Assembly (NCBI GenBank): GCA_018902385.1
Contig: JABSSW010000006.1
Span: 558,001 to 622,000, forward strand
Length of the DNA stretch: 64,000 nt
Origin: Physcia stellaris
Lineage: Eukaryota > Ascomycota > Lecanoromycetes > Caliciales > Physciaceae
Direction: 5' to 3'
In this document: positions 12,332-23,611 of the stretch, in pieces
Numbering within the stretch: the stretch's first letter is position 1
How the letters are laid out: the number at the start of each line of letters is the position of its first letter
The notes under the pieces: generated by a model
Databases searched by the model: none
The model's input: only the letters and a program-made list of their open reading frames with translations
What the model was told of the DNA's origin: nothing
Made by a program: the position numbers and the translations under genes

Positions 12332-13421
12332 ATGGCAGTCTTCTACAGTTTGATTCATGCCAAATGGTACCCTCCAGCCCCACCAAAGATCTCATTCGCG
12401 GGCAAGACAGTTCTAATCACCGGAGCCAACACCGGGCTTGGTTTCGAAGCAGCAAAGCATTTTCTGGCGCTAGATGTTTCCCGTCTGATCTTTGGAGTGC
12501 GCTCTCTCGAGAAAGGCAATGCCGCAAAGGTTCGACTCGAGCAAGCATACCCAAGTAAGCCAGATACCATCGATATACTGCCACTGGATATGAACAGTTA
12601 CAAGAGCATTTCAGACTTTACAGAAACCATCAATACTAGATATCAGACTCTGGATGTTGCACTTCTAAATGCAGGAATCAGTAACCGGTTGTACACCGTC
12701 AGCCCCGAAGGTTGGGAAGAGACCCTGCAAGTCAATACAATCTCGACGGCTCTACTGGGACTGCTTCTTCTACCGAAATTAAGAGCTTCGAAGCGCGATC
12801 AAGGCTCTGCTCATATGGTCATCGTGTCCTCCGGACTCTACAAAGGCGTGACGGCTCAGGAAATCGGTGTTGGCTCAGAGAACGTCCTCGCGGCCTGCAA
12901 TGACTCTGAATCTCGCTTCGCATCCGTTGGCGGTGGTCAGCGCCAATACGCTATCTCGAAGCTACTCATCATGTTCGTGGTCAAGCAATTAGCGGCCTTG
13001 GGAACGTCTCCCGGAGGTAAGCCGGAAGTCTTGGTCACTTCGTGTTGCCCTGGGGCTGCCATTACCGATCTGGGCCGGCAATATAATAGATGGTACGAGA
13101 AGCTTGTTATACTGTTGTTTGGTCGACTTCTTGCACGAACGGTAGAAGAGGGAAGCCGGACGCTTGTGAGTGCAGCAGCGCTTGGAGCGGAGTCGCAGGG
13201 TGGTTATTGGAAGAATGATCAATTGATGCAGTAAGAACACCTATGAACCGATCGCACTGTCGAGTGCTTTCATACTGACGTCCTGTTTCATTAGAATGGA
13301 AGGAGTAATGGCAAGCACCGAGCGAAAAGACTTGCAGGAACAAGTCTGGCGAGAGATTATAGATATATTGAGATCTAAAGTGCCTGAAGTTGAGCAACTT
13401 GCTCAGCAGTCATTGAGCTGA
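12332..13421 (+). CDS. Short-chain dehydrogenase/reductase
   Basis: NAD(P)-dependent oxidoreductase of the classical SDR superfamily, closest in style to fungal retinol-dehydrogenase-like SDRs; substrate unknown. Exons are 12332-13230 and 13295-13421, 341 residues. The Rossmann nucleotide-binding motif TGANTGLG is at residues 30-37, NAG at 112-114, the catalytic Ser in VIVSSG (165/166) and YAISK at 205-209, so all catalytic positions are intact. Intron 1 (GTAAGA...TTAG, 64 nt) is phase 2. Exon 2 adds a helical tail, KDLQEQVWREIIDIL, typical of the C-terminus of these proteins. There is no signal peptide; the N-terminus is mildly hydrophobic. Cellular role not determined. Confidence 0.9.
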
Positions 13422-13747
13422 TAAGGCTGGGATAATCCTTTCCATGCACAAGAGGTTCAAAGTTCAGAAATAACTAATGCAGAATTTACTGTAAACGCGT
13501 CGGCTTTATAATTTTAAGTGAAGTGGCTCTTGTCGGAAGAGAGCTGCACGCTTCGTCCGCTTCGTAGATCCTGCGGCTAAGACCCAAAATCACGTGCAGC
13601 ACTATGATTGGTTGAGGGCCGAGGTACTCCGTATCAAGAAGCTTGTAGTCCAAGGTCACTGAAGATAGCAAAGTACAATAACTTGAAGGTACCATGGCTG
13701 GGCTATAGTGTTCCTGTTCGCCATGCGGTCTTGCTCGCGTGACTACA
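13422..13747. other. Intergenic
   Basis: Short gap between two plus-strand genes; nothing supported beyond probable 3' UTR and promoter. Confidence 0.4.
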
Positions 13748-15529
13748 ATGCCTCAGCGATCGCGCAAACCGAGCTTTACCGGAGCATATCCAGGTGAAAG
13801 ACCATCACGGCAGCGTGGCATACGACTCGCCCTGATCGCTATCCTTATTACCATCTTCTTCATAATCCTCACATCTTCCCCGGTACCTTCGGCTAGCGCT
13901 GGTGCTGCAAAGAAAGTCGTCTTTGGACCCGCTGTCCACGATCCTCCTATTAAGAATGCAGATAAATCGATAGGGGAAGGGAAGTGGTACGACGACTGGG
14001 CATGGCTAACCCGCCCGTTCTCCGACTCAATCATCTCCCACGAGAACGGGGTAGTTCTGCCCCCTAAACGGAACAGGCCTCCAATTTATGCCTTCTACGA
14101 TGGAAGTGCAAAGAAAAGTGAGGCAACCCAGGAAGCTGAACGTAAGCTGCTGTTGATATGGAGAAGAGCTTGGTGGGCTCAAGGCTTCCGCCCTGTAATA
14201 CTTGGAAAAGGCGAGGCGATGCGAAACGAGCTCTACCTTGGCGTTCAAGCAAAGCAGCTGGATCCGAAGATTGAGTTGGAAGTGATGAGATGGCTGGCAT
14301 GGGAGCAGATGGGAACCGGGATATTAGCAAACTGGCTGGTCTTGCCAATGGGAGCATACGATGACAACGATATTTCCTACCTACGACGAGCACGATACCC
14401 AATGCTCACCCGTTACGATGGTCTAGGAAGTGGTCTATTCTATGGTGAAAAGGGAGCCATTCGCAACGCACTCACGACCGCGCTCGACTCGAATAAACTT
14501 CCAACAGCAAACAACTTTCTTGAGGTCTTTGATAAGAATCGCCTCACGTTAGACGAGAAACCCAAGTCAATTGCCTTCTACGAATCCAAAGTGATGTCGA
14601 CCAATTATCAGTCCATTGAAACCGCCCTTGCCGAAGACAAACCCGCAGGCCTTCGCTCCCTCGCCGAACTGATAACCTCTCATCTCCATCTTACCTTCTT
14701 AAACACCTTTTCGGCAGGCTTCGCAATCCTCACGCCCTTCCCCGCCTCCACGCTTACCATCTCACAACCCGCCCTGTCTCTTGCCTACTCCCTGGCTACG
14801 TGTCCCGACTCCCCAATGCCAGGTACCTGCCCGCCCAACGCTCCTGCTTGTACGCCCTGCTCCCACCGTCGCCAAATTCAAATCGCAACGCCTACATCCT
14901 ATTACAACACTTCTTCTCTCCACACCATTGGCGTCCTCCCGCATCCCTACACTCTTGCCGCCCTCCTTGCCCCGGGCAAAGATATCACGATCAAACACTT
15001 ACGCCGCGACACTGAGCGTGACCGCTGGCTACACACAATCACGGAATCTTCTCTAGGTCGGGAAATTAATGGTCCCGACCGCATCGTCAGCTTCAAAGAG
15101 ATTGTCGCATCGGACTGGGGCAGTTGCCGCGGGCTGTGGATGACGGAAGACCCCGAAATCCCCGAGCACCGGGATCTAGAATGGCATTTTGGCTTTTCGC
15201 TACCCTTCGTCAACACGACCTCTTCCATGGTTCCCAAGAACCAACAGCCGACTCCCAAAGAGCGTAGCACGCAGAAAGCGATACTGGAGAAGGCGAAGGA
15301 AGTGATCAAGGTGAAGAAAAAGAAGAAGGGCTCAATGGACATGCGGATCAAGGATGCGGTCGAGGCATGGAATTTGGCTGACACGGAGGCGTGGCGATTT
15401 GTGAGGGCGCTGGGCAGGAGGGAGAGGCTGGTCAGAAAAACATGGGAGAAGGAAGAGAAAGAATTTGCGGGTGGGGAGGATGCAGAGGGGAGAGGGAAGG
15501 GGTGGGGAAGGTGGTTCGACCGGGCATAA
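13748..15529 (+). CDS. Conserved fungal type II membrane protein, function unknown
   Basis: Single-exon gene of 593 residues. The first ATG in frame is 13748 (MPQRSRKPSFTG...). The N-terminus is basic and disordered, followed by one hydrophobic segment at about residues 26-42 (LALIAILITIFFIIL). This is the layout of a type II ER/Golgi membrane protein with a lumenal C-terminal domain. A Cys-rich patch, TCPPNAPACTPC, lies near the middle. The last ~80 residues are highly charged and Lys/Glu-rich (helical). The arrangement, and segments such as YDDNDISYLRRARYP, resemble uncharacterised proteins widespread in Pezizomycotina, possibly glycosylation-related. I cannot name a catalytic motif and do not assign a function. 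Confidence 0.85.
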   Translation: MPQRSRKPSFTGAYPGERPSRQRGIRLALIAILITIFFIILTSSPVPSASAGAAKKVVFGPAVHDPPIKNADKSIGEGKWYDDWAWLTRPFSDSIISHENGVVLPPKRNRPPIYAFYDGSAKKSEATQEAERKLLLIWRRAWWAQGFRPVILGKGEAMRNELYLGVQAKQLDPKIELEVMRWLAWEQMGTGILANWLVLPMGAYDDNDISYLRRARYPMLTRYDGLGSGLFYGEKGAIRNALTTALDSNKLPTANNFLEVFDKNRLTLDEKPKSIAFYESKVMSTNYQSIETALAEDKPAGLRSLAELITSHLHLTFLNTFSAGFAILTPFPASTLTISQPALSLAYSLATCPDSPMPGTCPPNAPACTPCSHRRQIQIATPTSYYNTSSLHTIGVLPHPYTLAALLAPGKDITIKHLRRDTERDRWLHTITESSLGREINGPDRIVSFKEIVASDWGSCRGLWMTEDPEIPEHRDLEWHFGFSLPFVNTTSSMVPKNQQPTPKERSTQKAILEKAKEVIKVKKKKKGSMDMRIKDAVEAWNLADTEAWRFVRALGRRERLVRKTWEKEEKEFAGGEDAEGRGKGWGRWFDRA

Positions 15530-16187
15530 CGGAAAAGTGGCGTTTCTTGGGTTGACATCGTACGGCGAGGCGTTTAAGGGTGGTCAAGGAGTGTCAACAA
15601 ACGATAGGACATACACATTGGCACATTGTTTGTATAGATAAACGCGTGTACTGTATATTCATCGACGTGAGCAGATGGCATCCATATAAGATTGAAGATT
15701 CCATCCACCACTTCCTCCACAGTCGATGAGATCCCGAGGCAGTCCAGCCGAACGTAGATAAACTTCAAATCCCGATAGCCACACAAGACTCCCAGGGCTG
15801 GAGTCAGAGTGTCAGTTGCTCCAAGGAAACTTTTGGTCCCAAGGCCGACCTCTCCGGGTCTTTATGTAAATATCTTGCGTCTTGCACATTGCATCCGTGA
15901 ACATCAGCAACCAATGAGCACGGGCTTCCACCAACACGTGTTGGCGTTTTTCTGCTTCACGTCCATCAAAGCATCAAGTGCGCAGGACTGCCAGGGAACT
16001 CGACAGAACATGCCTAAATCGAGCTCAGTCATTCGCTATGCGCTTCACGAGTCCTGGTAGCTGCAGCAAAAGAAAGGTCCCAGAGAAGAAGGTCCTTGAT
16101 AGCCCGCCGTTGGACAAATTGTACAAGAAGATGGCCAGGCCCACACGGAGAGAAGATTGAGTCGAGATCTTGCTTCAAACATCCAGC
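15530..16187. other. Intergenic upstream of PhoD gene
   Basis: About 660 nt with no supported coding sequence; likely promoter and leader of the phosphatase gene. Confidence 0.45.
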
Positions 16188-18280
16188 ATGCTTCAGCTAC
16201 TGACTGTTGTCGCCTGTGCAGGCACTGCCGCTGCCTCGTACGCTGGTAACCTCAATTACCGAAGTCCGTCACATAACCATCCCAGGTACGAAACTGTTGC
16301 ATACCTTTACCGCGGCCTGGATTAACCATCATTAGTCTGGGAATATCTATTCACAAGGTAAACAAACGCAATGCTGGATCTTCGCCTTACATCGCTTCGA
16401 GCCTCAACTTCACCCACGGAGTAGCCTCCGGGGACCCCTACCCCGACTCGGTCATCTTATGGACGAGATGCACGCCCATGCTCGATGACGTGGACAACAA
16501 TTCGACCGTCTCTGGCAATGTCCCTCTCTACAACCCTGTACCCGTTTACAGCAGTGGAGATGGCACGACTGTCTCCACAGCTCCCATATGTCTTAGTTTC
16601 AAGATTGCAACAGACAGGGACCTTACCAATGTGGTCGACTCCGGCACCGCTTACACGAGTTCGGACGTTGATTACACCTTGAAGGTAATCTCACTGCATA
16701 CTCATCGTTGGTCCCGCTAATCTTTCGAACAGGTCGAAGCCACCAGACTGAGCCCCTACACCCAGTATTATTACCAGTTCAACGTTTGCGGTTCCGACGT
16801 CAAAAGTCCTTTGGGTCGGACAAAGACTACACCTGCACCTAATGACCCGGTTGCCAAGGTTGGTCTTGCCGTATACTCGTGCAGCAACTATCCATTCGGT
16901 TTTTTCAATGCGTACGGAAACCCGGCGAGGAAAGAGTCTGTGGATTACGTCCTCCATCTTGGAGACTACATCTACGAGTATGGGAATGGTGAGTACGGCT
17001 ATGGTCAGAGCATCAATCGTATACCACTACCGGATCACCAAATTTACACCCTGTACGACTATCGTAAACGTCTTGCAACCTATAGAACGGATCAGGACTT
17101 GCTTCTAAGTCATGAGACTTTCCCATGGATACCGGTCTGGGATGACCACGGTACGCCCTATCCATTCACTTAGTAAATTTCCCAAAACTGACATCTTTCA
17201 AAGAGGTTGCCGATAACACCGACCGTGATGGATCCGCGGAGCTGAACAATACCGAGGCCTCTTTCATTAAAGATGGTGGAGTCAGTGTCGACCAGCGCAA
17301 GATGAACGCAGTTCGCGCCTACTTCGAATGGATGCCCATTCGTCAAGTTGAGATGGATGATAACCTTCGGATTTGGAGGAGTTTCTCCATAGGCTCATTG
17401 CTGGATCTGATAATGCTCGATAGTAAGTTCTAGCCTTTCTTCCCGATGATCGTCAACTGACAATCCAGCGCGACAATACGACCGCTCAATCACAGATCTT
17501 TATTGGAACACAGGCTATATTCACGCTATCTCAAATGACGCTGGGCGGTCAATGATGGGTAGCCGTCAAGAAAACTGGTTCTACGGCGAGCTGCTTGCCT
17601 CAAAAGCCCGAGCAGCAACATGGAGAGTCATTGGCTCGCAGACGGTTTTTTCCCGCGTCAATGAATCCATCGCTTACGGTAACGTCAATCCCTTCGACTA
17701 CGATGCCTGGGACGGGTATCTGAGTAACCGCAATCGCACCCTTCAAACCCTCTACGACAACGACATCGGCAATAACATTGTCATTAGCGGCGATTCCCAC
17801 GCCAACTGGGTCAGTGATCTTGTTTGGCAAGATCATACCCCCTACGAACCTAGCACAGGGTCTGGCAGCATCGGCGTTGAATTTGCCGGCAGCGCCGTGT
17901 CAAGCCCCAGCCCCGCAGGTCAAAATGTCAGCATCGATACTGCTAATGCCAGAAGTCGTGCACTCATTGCCAGCAATCGCGAACTGCAGTGGAACGAGCT
18001 GTACTATCGCGGGTATTTCGAGCTGCATATTTCCGTCGACAGCGTCAATGCTAGCTACTTCGGCATGCCGACTCTCCTCAATCGCAACCCAGATGAGATC
18101 TCATTAGCCAACTTCACAGTGCTGAGCGGTGCAAATGCTTTATATAGGAATCCGGTGCCGGCGAATGGAGTCGTGGAGAACGGGGCTCTAAAGGGAGGCA
18201 AGACTGTACAGACGAACAGTACGAATAACACTGAGACAGGGGTCTACTTCATCAGTCATGAAAATGTGGAGGATATTTAG
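16188..18280 (+). CDS. Secreted PhoD-like alkaline phosphatase/phosphodiesterase
   Basis: PhoD-family metallophosphatase, secreted and calcium/iron-dependent in characterised members, releasing phosphate from mono- or diesters. Exons are 16188-16285, 16336-16684, 16733-17150, 17204-17422 and 17469-18280, total 631 residues, all joins in phase. The N-terminus MLQLLTVVACAGTAAAS is a signal peptide. After it comes the PhoD N-terminal beta domain (FTHGVASGDPYPDSVILWTR). The catalytic domain follows with YSCSNYPFGFF, LHLGDYIYEYG, PVWDDHEVADN and VISGDSHANW, the metal-binding motifs in their normal order. The C-terminus is Asn/Thr-rich without an evident GPI signal. The last four codons overlap a 31-bp tandem repeat that continues past the stop. 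Confidence 0.92.
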
Positions 18281-18391
18281 ACGTATATTTGAGGATAGGG
18301 AGGATATCTAGAAATACATTTGAGAATAAGGAGGATACCTGGAAGTATATTTGGGGTTATGGAGGATATCTGGAAGTACATATTAGAAATA
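18268..18391. repeat. 31-bp minisatellite, four copies
   Basis: Four head-to-tail units of 31 bp start at 18268, 18299, 18330 and 18361. Each begins GGAGGATA(T/C)(C/T)T and continues with a diverged TATATTTG-like half. Unit 1 contains the last codons and stop of the PhoD gene. The unit length is not a multiple of three, so copy-number change past the stop would not extend the protein in one frame. Confidence 0.9.
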
Positions 18392-19222
18392 TATCAATTC
18401 AGAATGATGAGAATCAACGACGGAAGTCCATTGCTCGTGATCTACTCTCCTTCGCTGCAATACCAGTTGCAAATGAGGTAGTGTAAAAAGGCGTTAAGCA
18501 CACAGAGCCGGCGTTGATGCCCGCTATGCAGATACAATGGAACCGAGCCAATCATGACTCAGTGAAGTCACGAAAAGACTAACTATATTCTGGTGTTTCT
18601 TTTCGAATTTGCCCACAATTAATGGCCCCCTTGTTTCCTTCGTCGCCTTTCATTAAGCAAGTTGCCTACAGAGCCAATCCATGGATAAGTTGAGGTGACC
18701 AATGTAGGGTAAGGGTCAAAGAGAGCATCGAGGCTAAAGACACAGATAGCACTCGCAGCTCCAGATATTGGTTATTTCGTGGAGTAATATGGATACTCCG
18801 AAAGCATTAGAAATCCGAGGCTCTATATTTGCTCCTTTGGTTCTACTCTACATCTCAAGGGAGGCGTTCTATTATGTTTTTAGCCTTGGAGACCGAAAGC
18901 TTTCTAACAGCAATGTTGCCAACATGCCTCCTCTGCTGGCCAGGTGCTCCATTGAATCCTACCATGATGGCTGAAATCAGTCGAGACAAACCTAGAAACG
19001 AGGCCTGGACAGATCTTACCATGGAGCATGCCATTGACTGGCTACCAGCCGTATGACCTGCATAGGCTTGGCATCATCTTGCCACTCCACCTTCAGCCTC
19101 GCCCGCTCTCCCACTGATTGTAGCGGACACCTTTACCTATCTCACTGGCATCATCTGGGCAAAACCTACTCGTATTTGAAAGATGAAGCCCTAACCTTAC
19201 AATTTCGAGTGCTCGGCTCAAG
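18392..19222. other. Intergenic
   Basis: About 830 nt between the minisatellite and the NACHT gene. No gene is supported; open frames around 18770-19056 have no recognisable features. Confidence 0.45.
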
Positions 19223-22200
19223 ATGTTAGACCCCATCACCTCGATTGGGCTCGCTGGCAATATCGTCCAATTCATCGACTTCTCCTGGGGGTTATTGCGT
19301 GAGACAAAAGACTTGTACAACTCCAGTGAGGGTACGACAGCTGATATCGATGTTCTTGAGTCAATATCGAATAACATCATCGATTTCGACGACACGCTGA
19401 TAGCCCCTTCTGCCGCTGGTGCAATCCCCCAGCAGATGAGGGAGCTGGCCAGTCAATGTAAAGAAATTGCTCAGGAGCTTCTCCTGATCCTCGACAAGGT
19501 CAAAGCTAAATGAGCCTCGCAAGAAATGGAGAAGCTTCGTGGCAGCACTACGAAGCGTCTGGAAGAAGGAACAGATTGATAACCTTGTGAAGAGGCTGGA
19601 GCGGTTGCGAGATCAGATGCAATCTCGCCTACAATGGATGTTATTGTAAGTTCGTTCTGTTTTGCTATTCAGATTTCTGGTACCAAACTCAACTACTATT
19701 TACAACCTTCCGATGTTCTTGTTTTGACAAAGTCACCATGAGCTGAGACTCCTGTTGTCCTGGAGCGCTTCGAAAGCCATGACTTGATCCAGGAGACCCT
19801 CCTTGCCCTCTAGTCGCTCTAATCGCTCATTCGCGACCTCGATTGCTATCGATTTGGAAGAATGTATTGGCTACAATGTCGAGGCCACGACCTGAACCGT
19901 CCACGTTCATCTCGGGAGCCAAGGAGAGGAAACTTCTGAGCCCAGCCGTCCTGTGTGATCCATGCAAAGGCTTTCTTCCTCTTGCTCTTTATTGCATCCT
20001 TTCTATGTTCTCGACATTTACTGAGCATTGCAAAGTGAGAAAAATTCAGATATCCAGAGAACACTTGACAAACTCGTCACCGAAAACAAAAACCTTAATG
20101 TGGATGCAATGCAGGGTATAGAGCGGGAGTATCAGGCTGTTCAGCAAGCGCTCAAGCAGTTACAGTCCGAGTCGAAACTTCAGACTACTGCTTTGAAAGC
20201 CACGAAACAGGCGATAAGGCAAGAAGCCCCCGTCGAAGCTCCTACCACGCCAGCATGGGTAGACGATATGAAAGATCTGTTTGTCAAGCTCTCAAGTCTT
20301 GCCAAAGAGGTAGAATCCACGGCGTCGGACCAGATGCTGCTTCGTAGTCTTTATTTCAAAGACATTAGAACTCGGGAAACACAGGTTGCATCCTCGCATG
20401 AAGCAACGTTCAAGTGGCTTTTGGATCCAGGCTCTCCGACAAACGTTACCGAATGGTTAGAATCTCAGAACGGCATATTCTGGGTTACAGGCAAGCCAGG
20501 ATCTGGTAAATCTACATTGATGAAGTACTTAGTCGCTCATCCACATACCATGCATTTGTTGAGGTCATGGGCCGGGACGCGGCGACTGGTCACCGCCAGC
20601 TTCTACTTTTGGCATGCAGGGACCACAATACAGAAGTCTCAAGAGGGTTTGTTCCGTTCCCTGCTATACGAGATATTGAGCAAATGCCCCGACCTGATTC
20701 ACACCGTTTGCAGGGCCAAGTCAGCAACTTTCCGGCCCTTCGAGAACGAGGTCGAACCTTGGACACTGCAGGAACTTCAACAAGCCATAGAACAGCTACC
20801 TCCTCATTCCGAAATGCAAATTCAATTCTGCTTCTTCATTGACGGTCTTGATGAATATGATGGTCATCCAGATGACATAGTTAAAGTCCTTGAGAGCCTT
20901 GAAACATTACCAAACATCAAACTCTGCGTGTCGAGTCGACCTTGGAATGAATTTTTGGACGCCTTTGGACAAGACTCCCATCGATATCTAGCTCTCGAAA
21001 ACCTCACCCGAGAGGACATCAAGGGCTATGTTAAAGACAGTCTGGAAACAAACTCGCGTTTTGCACTGCTCAAGCAAAGAGATGCTCGTAGTCAAAACTT
21101 GATGGATGAGATCGTCGAAAAAGCAAGCGGTGTTTTTCTCTGGGTCACGTTAGTGACCAGGTCACTTCTTGACGGTCTCAGACACGCTGATAGGATTTCC
21201 GATCTACAGAGGAGATTGCGTGAATTTCCAGAGACGCTCGAGAAATATTTCAAACACATTGTCTTCTCAATTGATGGGGTTTATCGAGGGCCGACTGCCG
21301 AATCCTTTACATACGTCTTAGAAGCGGCTAATCTTTCGGCTGAACCAATCTCTTTGCTGACGTTTTCGTTTCTCGACGAAGATGACCTTGATGGTTGCAT
21401 AACAACTACAAAAACCAAGCCTTTGAGGATTGAAGACATTTCTATAAGGGAAGAGGACATGCGACGGCGACTCAATGGACGATGTAAGGGTTTGCTGGAA
21501 GTTTTGAAGGGGACAATGAACCCAGAGAAGAAAAGTATACCGCGAGATTTCTTGGACCGAAAGTGGACTTCCTACACCGTACAGCGTATGATTTCCTTGC
21601 CACAAAAGACATGCAGAGCATGCTTAAATCGAATCTCAAGCCCGATTTTAAGCCTCTGGTACATCTCTGTAAAGCATACCTTGCTCAATTGAAGGCGATC
21701 GACTATCGTCAGCTGACTCCGAACCAAGAGCAGCTCGGCACTGAGCTCCTAGAAGACATGCTCTTCTATGCTCGCGCAATCGAACTCAAGCTTGGTGTTT
21801 CTCCGATCACGCTACTAGACGAAGCGGAACTACTTGTCACAAGACAAAAGAAGTTCTTCAGTGGGTTTCTCAAAGCAGGCACCAGTTTTGTGTTTCTTCC
21901 ATTCCTAATCAAAAGAGAACTACATCTGTATGTGAACGAAGTACTGAGAAAGAGACCGCAATTAGAGCCTCGAGATAGCAGCGCGCTATTGGAAGTAGCC
22001 GTAGACCCCTCCGAAACGAAATACTTCGATGCTACATATGATCCGAAAATGATAGCTATACTTCTGGAAAATGGCGCTTCTCACGAACAAGCATGGAGCG
22101 ATCTCCTCAAATCGTTGGCCACACAACGTGCATTGGGTGACAATGAGAAGAATGAGACGCGCTTACAGGTCGTGGAATTATTCCTTCGACACGGCGCCGA

Positions 22201-22426
22201 CCCACAGCATCGCGTAACTACCAGTGAAACAACCCGAGGGCCTCGACAAGATAGTGGGAGAGCGGCGGACCTGTATAAGAGATCAAGTGTACGAAGCGAA
22301 ACAGCATCCGCGTACGAAATTATTACGGTGGCTTTCGGAGAGGAAAAGGCAAGGCGCTTATTGGGACAAGCTCGAATTAAGAAAAAGTCATTTCTTTCAA
22401 AGATGATGTTTTGGGGGTCGGGGTGA
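19223..22426 (+). pseudogene. NACHT-domain NLR-like (STAND) protein, frame-broken
   Basis: Fungal NLR-like NTPase of the type linked to non-self recognition and heterokaryon incompatibility. The N-terminal block (19223-19510, MLDPITSIGLAGNIVQFIDF) is the helical N-domain commonly found ahead of fungal NACHT modules. It hits a TGA at 19511, but the family's next segment, KKWRSFVAALRSVWKK, continues at once in the +1 frame to about 19645, where a GTAAGT donor follows. The NACHT core resumes by about 20040: Walker A GKPGSGKST (20490-20516), Walker B FFIDGLDEYDG (20834-20866), sensor-like CVSSRPWNEF. Near 21550 the frame shifts again: VDFLHRTAYDFLATKD, the conserved follow-on, is in the frame running 21563-22426. 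The C-terminus carries a weak ankyrin-like LLENGAS/FLRHGAD pair. At least two frameshifts make this a probable recent pseudogene, unless they are sequence errors. Confidence 0.82.
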
Positions 22427-23611
22427 ACATCCTCTTATCATAATCGTTTGTCACGGTTTAGCTGCAGCATTCTACCAATGTACTCCTTAAAGCGACAGGC
22501 CTTTCAAATTTCTGGTTGGAAGAGTTCGCCGGACTTTCTATTATCGTTTGCCCCTTTCCAATAATCATTTTTAGAAACTCTCGACCAGCCGGCCTAGATT
22601 GTCAACTGTACCCACACTGACAGAATTTCAACCTGGACGGCATATTGATCGGCTTCGCACACGCAAAGGCCCCGCCTAGATTTAGCAAACTACACGGAGC
22701 TGTTCTCAAAGTCTCGAAAGGCTATACGGAAGACCTATAACCAAAGCAATGACTCCCGTATTCTCTTGACGGATATTCCTCGGGGCCTCAAGTTAGACTA
22801 CAGCCCCCAGGTCAGATGAGACCCATGACCTGCAGCTGTTGAGCGTTGATGTACGGATATCGGTCGGGCAGCGATCCCGGCCAATGCCGGCTTTCCAATG
22901 ACCCATGATCTGGTACTGATGGGGCGAATTTGTAGCATATGCCCCAACCCGCCTCCACTTACCGAAGTTGGGTCGGAATCCGGAGAGGATGTTTGTTTCC
23001 TGTCAGCTTCAAGTCATTTTGTAATTTGTGCCAAAGACGGGTACGCATCTTGCCATACTGGGTGTATCATTGGCATGGGAACAGCGCACGATAGTAGATT
23101 GCGTTGCAGCGCGATGAGGTACTCGCTTCCTGGCCTGGAATGTGGTATGATGGGAATGCAGGCCTGCAGATGCAAAAGCTAGGGCCTAGCACTGTAGCAT
23201 AGCGTCTGTAAGGGAGAAGGCCATTCTACGAATAATCGCATAATGGAATTTTAGCAATCTCTTCATCCCAGACCGTCACTGAAGCTTAAAAGGTCCGAAA
23301 GCTAACGTTATACTTCTGTAGCTCTCCGGCGGCTATGTAGGGGCACGGCCCCGCCTAGACTTCTGTTTGTCGCTCCCGCGTCACTTTCCCGGCTTCACAG
23401 TCATGCCTCATCGACGACTTGCTTTGCGTTGCCCTTCTATCCCTTCTATTCAACAACCAAGGAAAAGCTCATTCGAATGAGTGGGTAAATCATCGCAATA
23501 ATCCTACATACCAGTAGCGCGCGCCAAGTGTACTAATATCATATCCTTAAACCCGGCTGTGCCCGGGGTCTTTCACGCGGATTCATTCTGTTTATCTCTA
23601 CCTTTTATACC
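22427..23611. other. Intergenic, possibly old repeat remnants
   Basis: About 1.2 kb without a supported gene. A short motif, GGCCCCGCCTAGA, occurs at about 22668 and again near 23354 in the same orientation, which may mark decayed repeats. A 94-codon open frame at 22898-23182 has no recognisable content. Confidence 0.4.

Noticed and set aside
7280-18280. Secondary-metabolite or secreted-enzyme gene cluster (peroxidase, SDR, glucanase, phosphatase)
   Set aside because: No backbone synthase, transporter or cluster regulator nearby; the proximity of secreted enzymes alone does not support a cluster.
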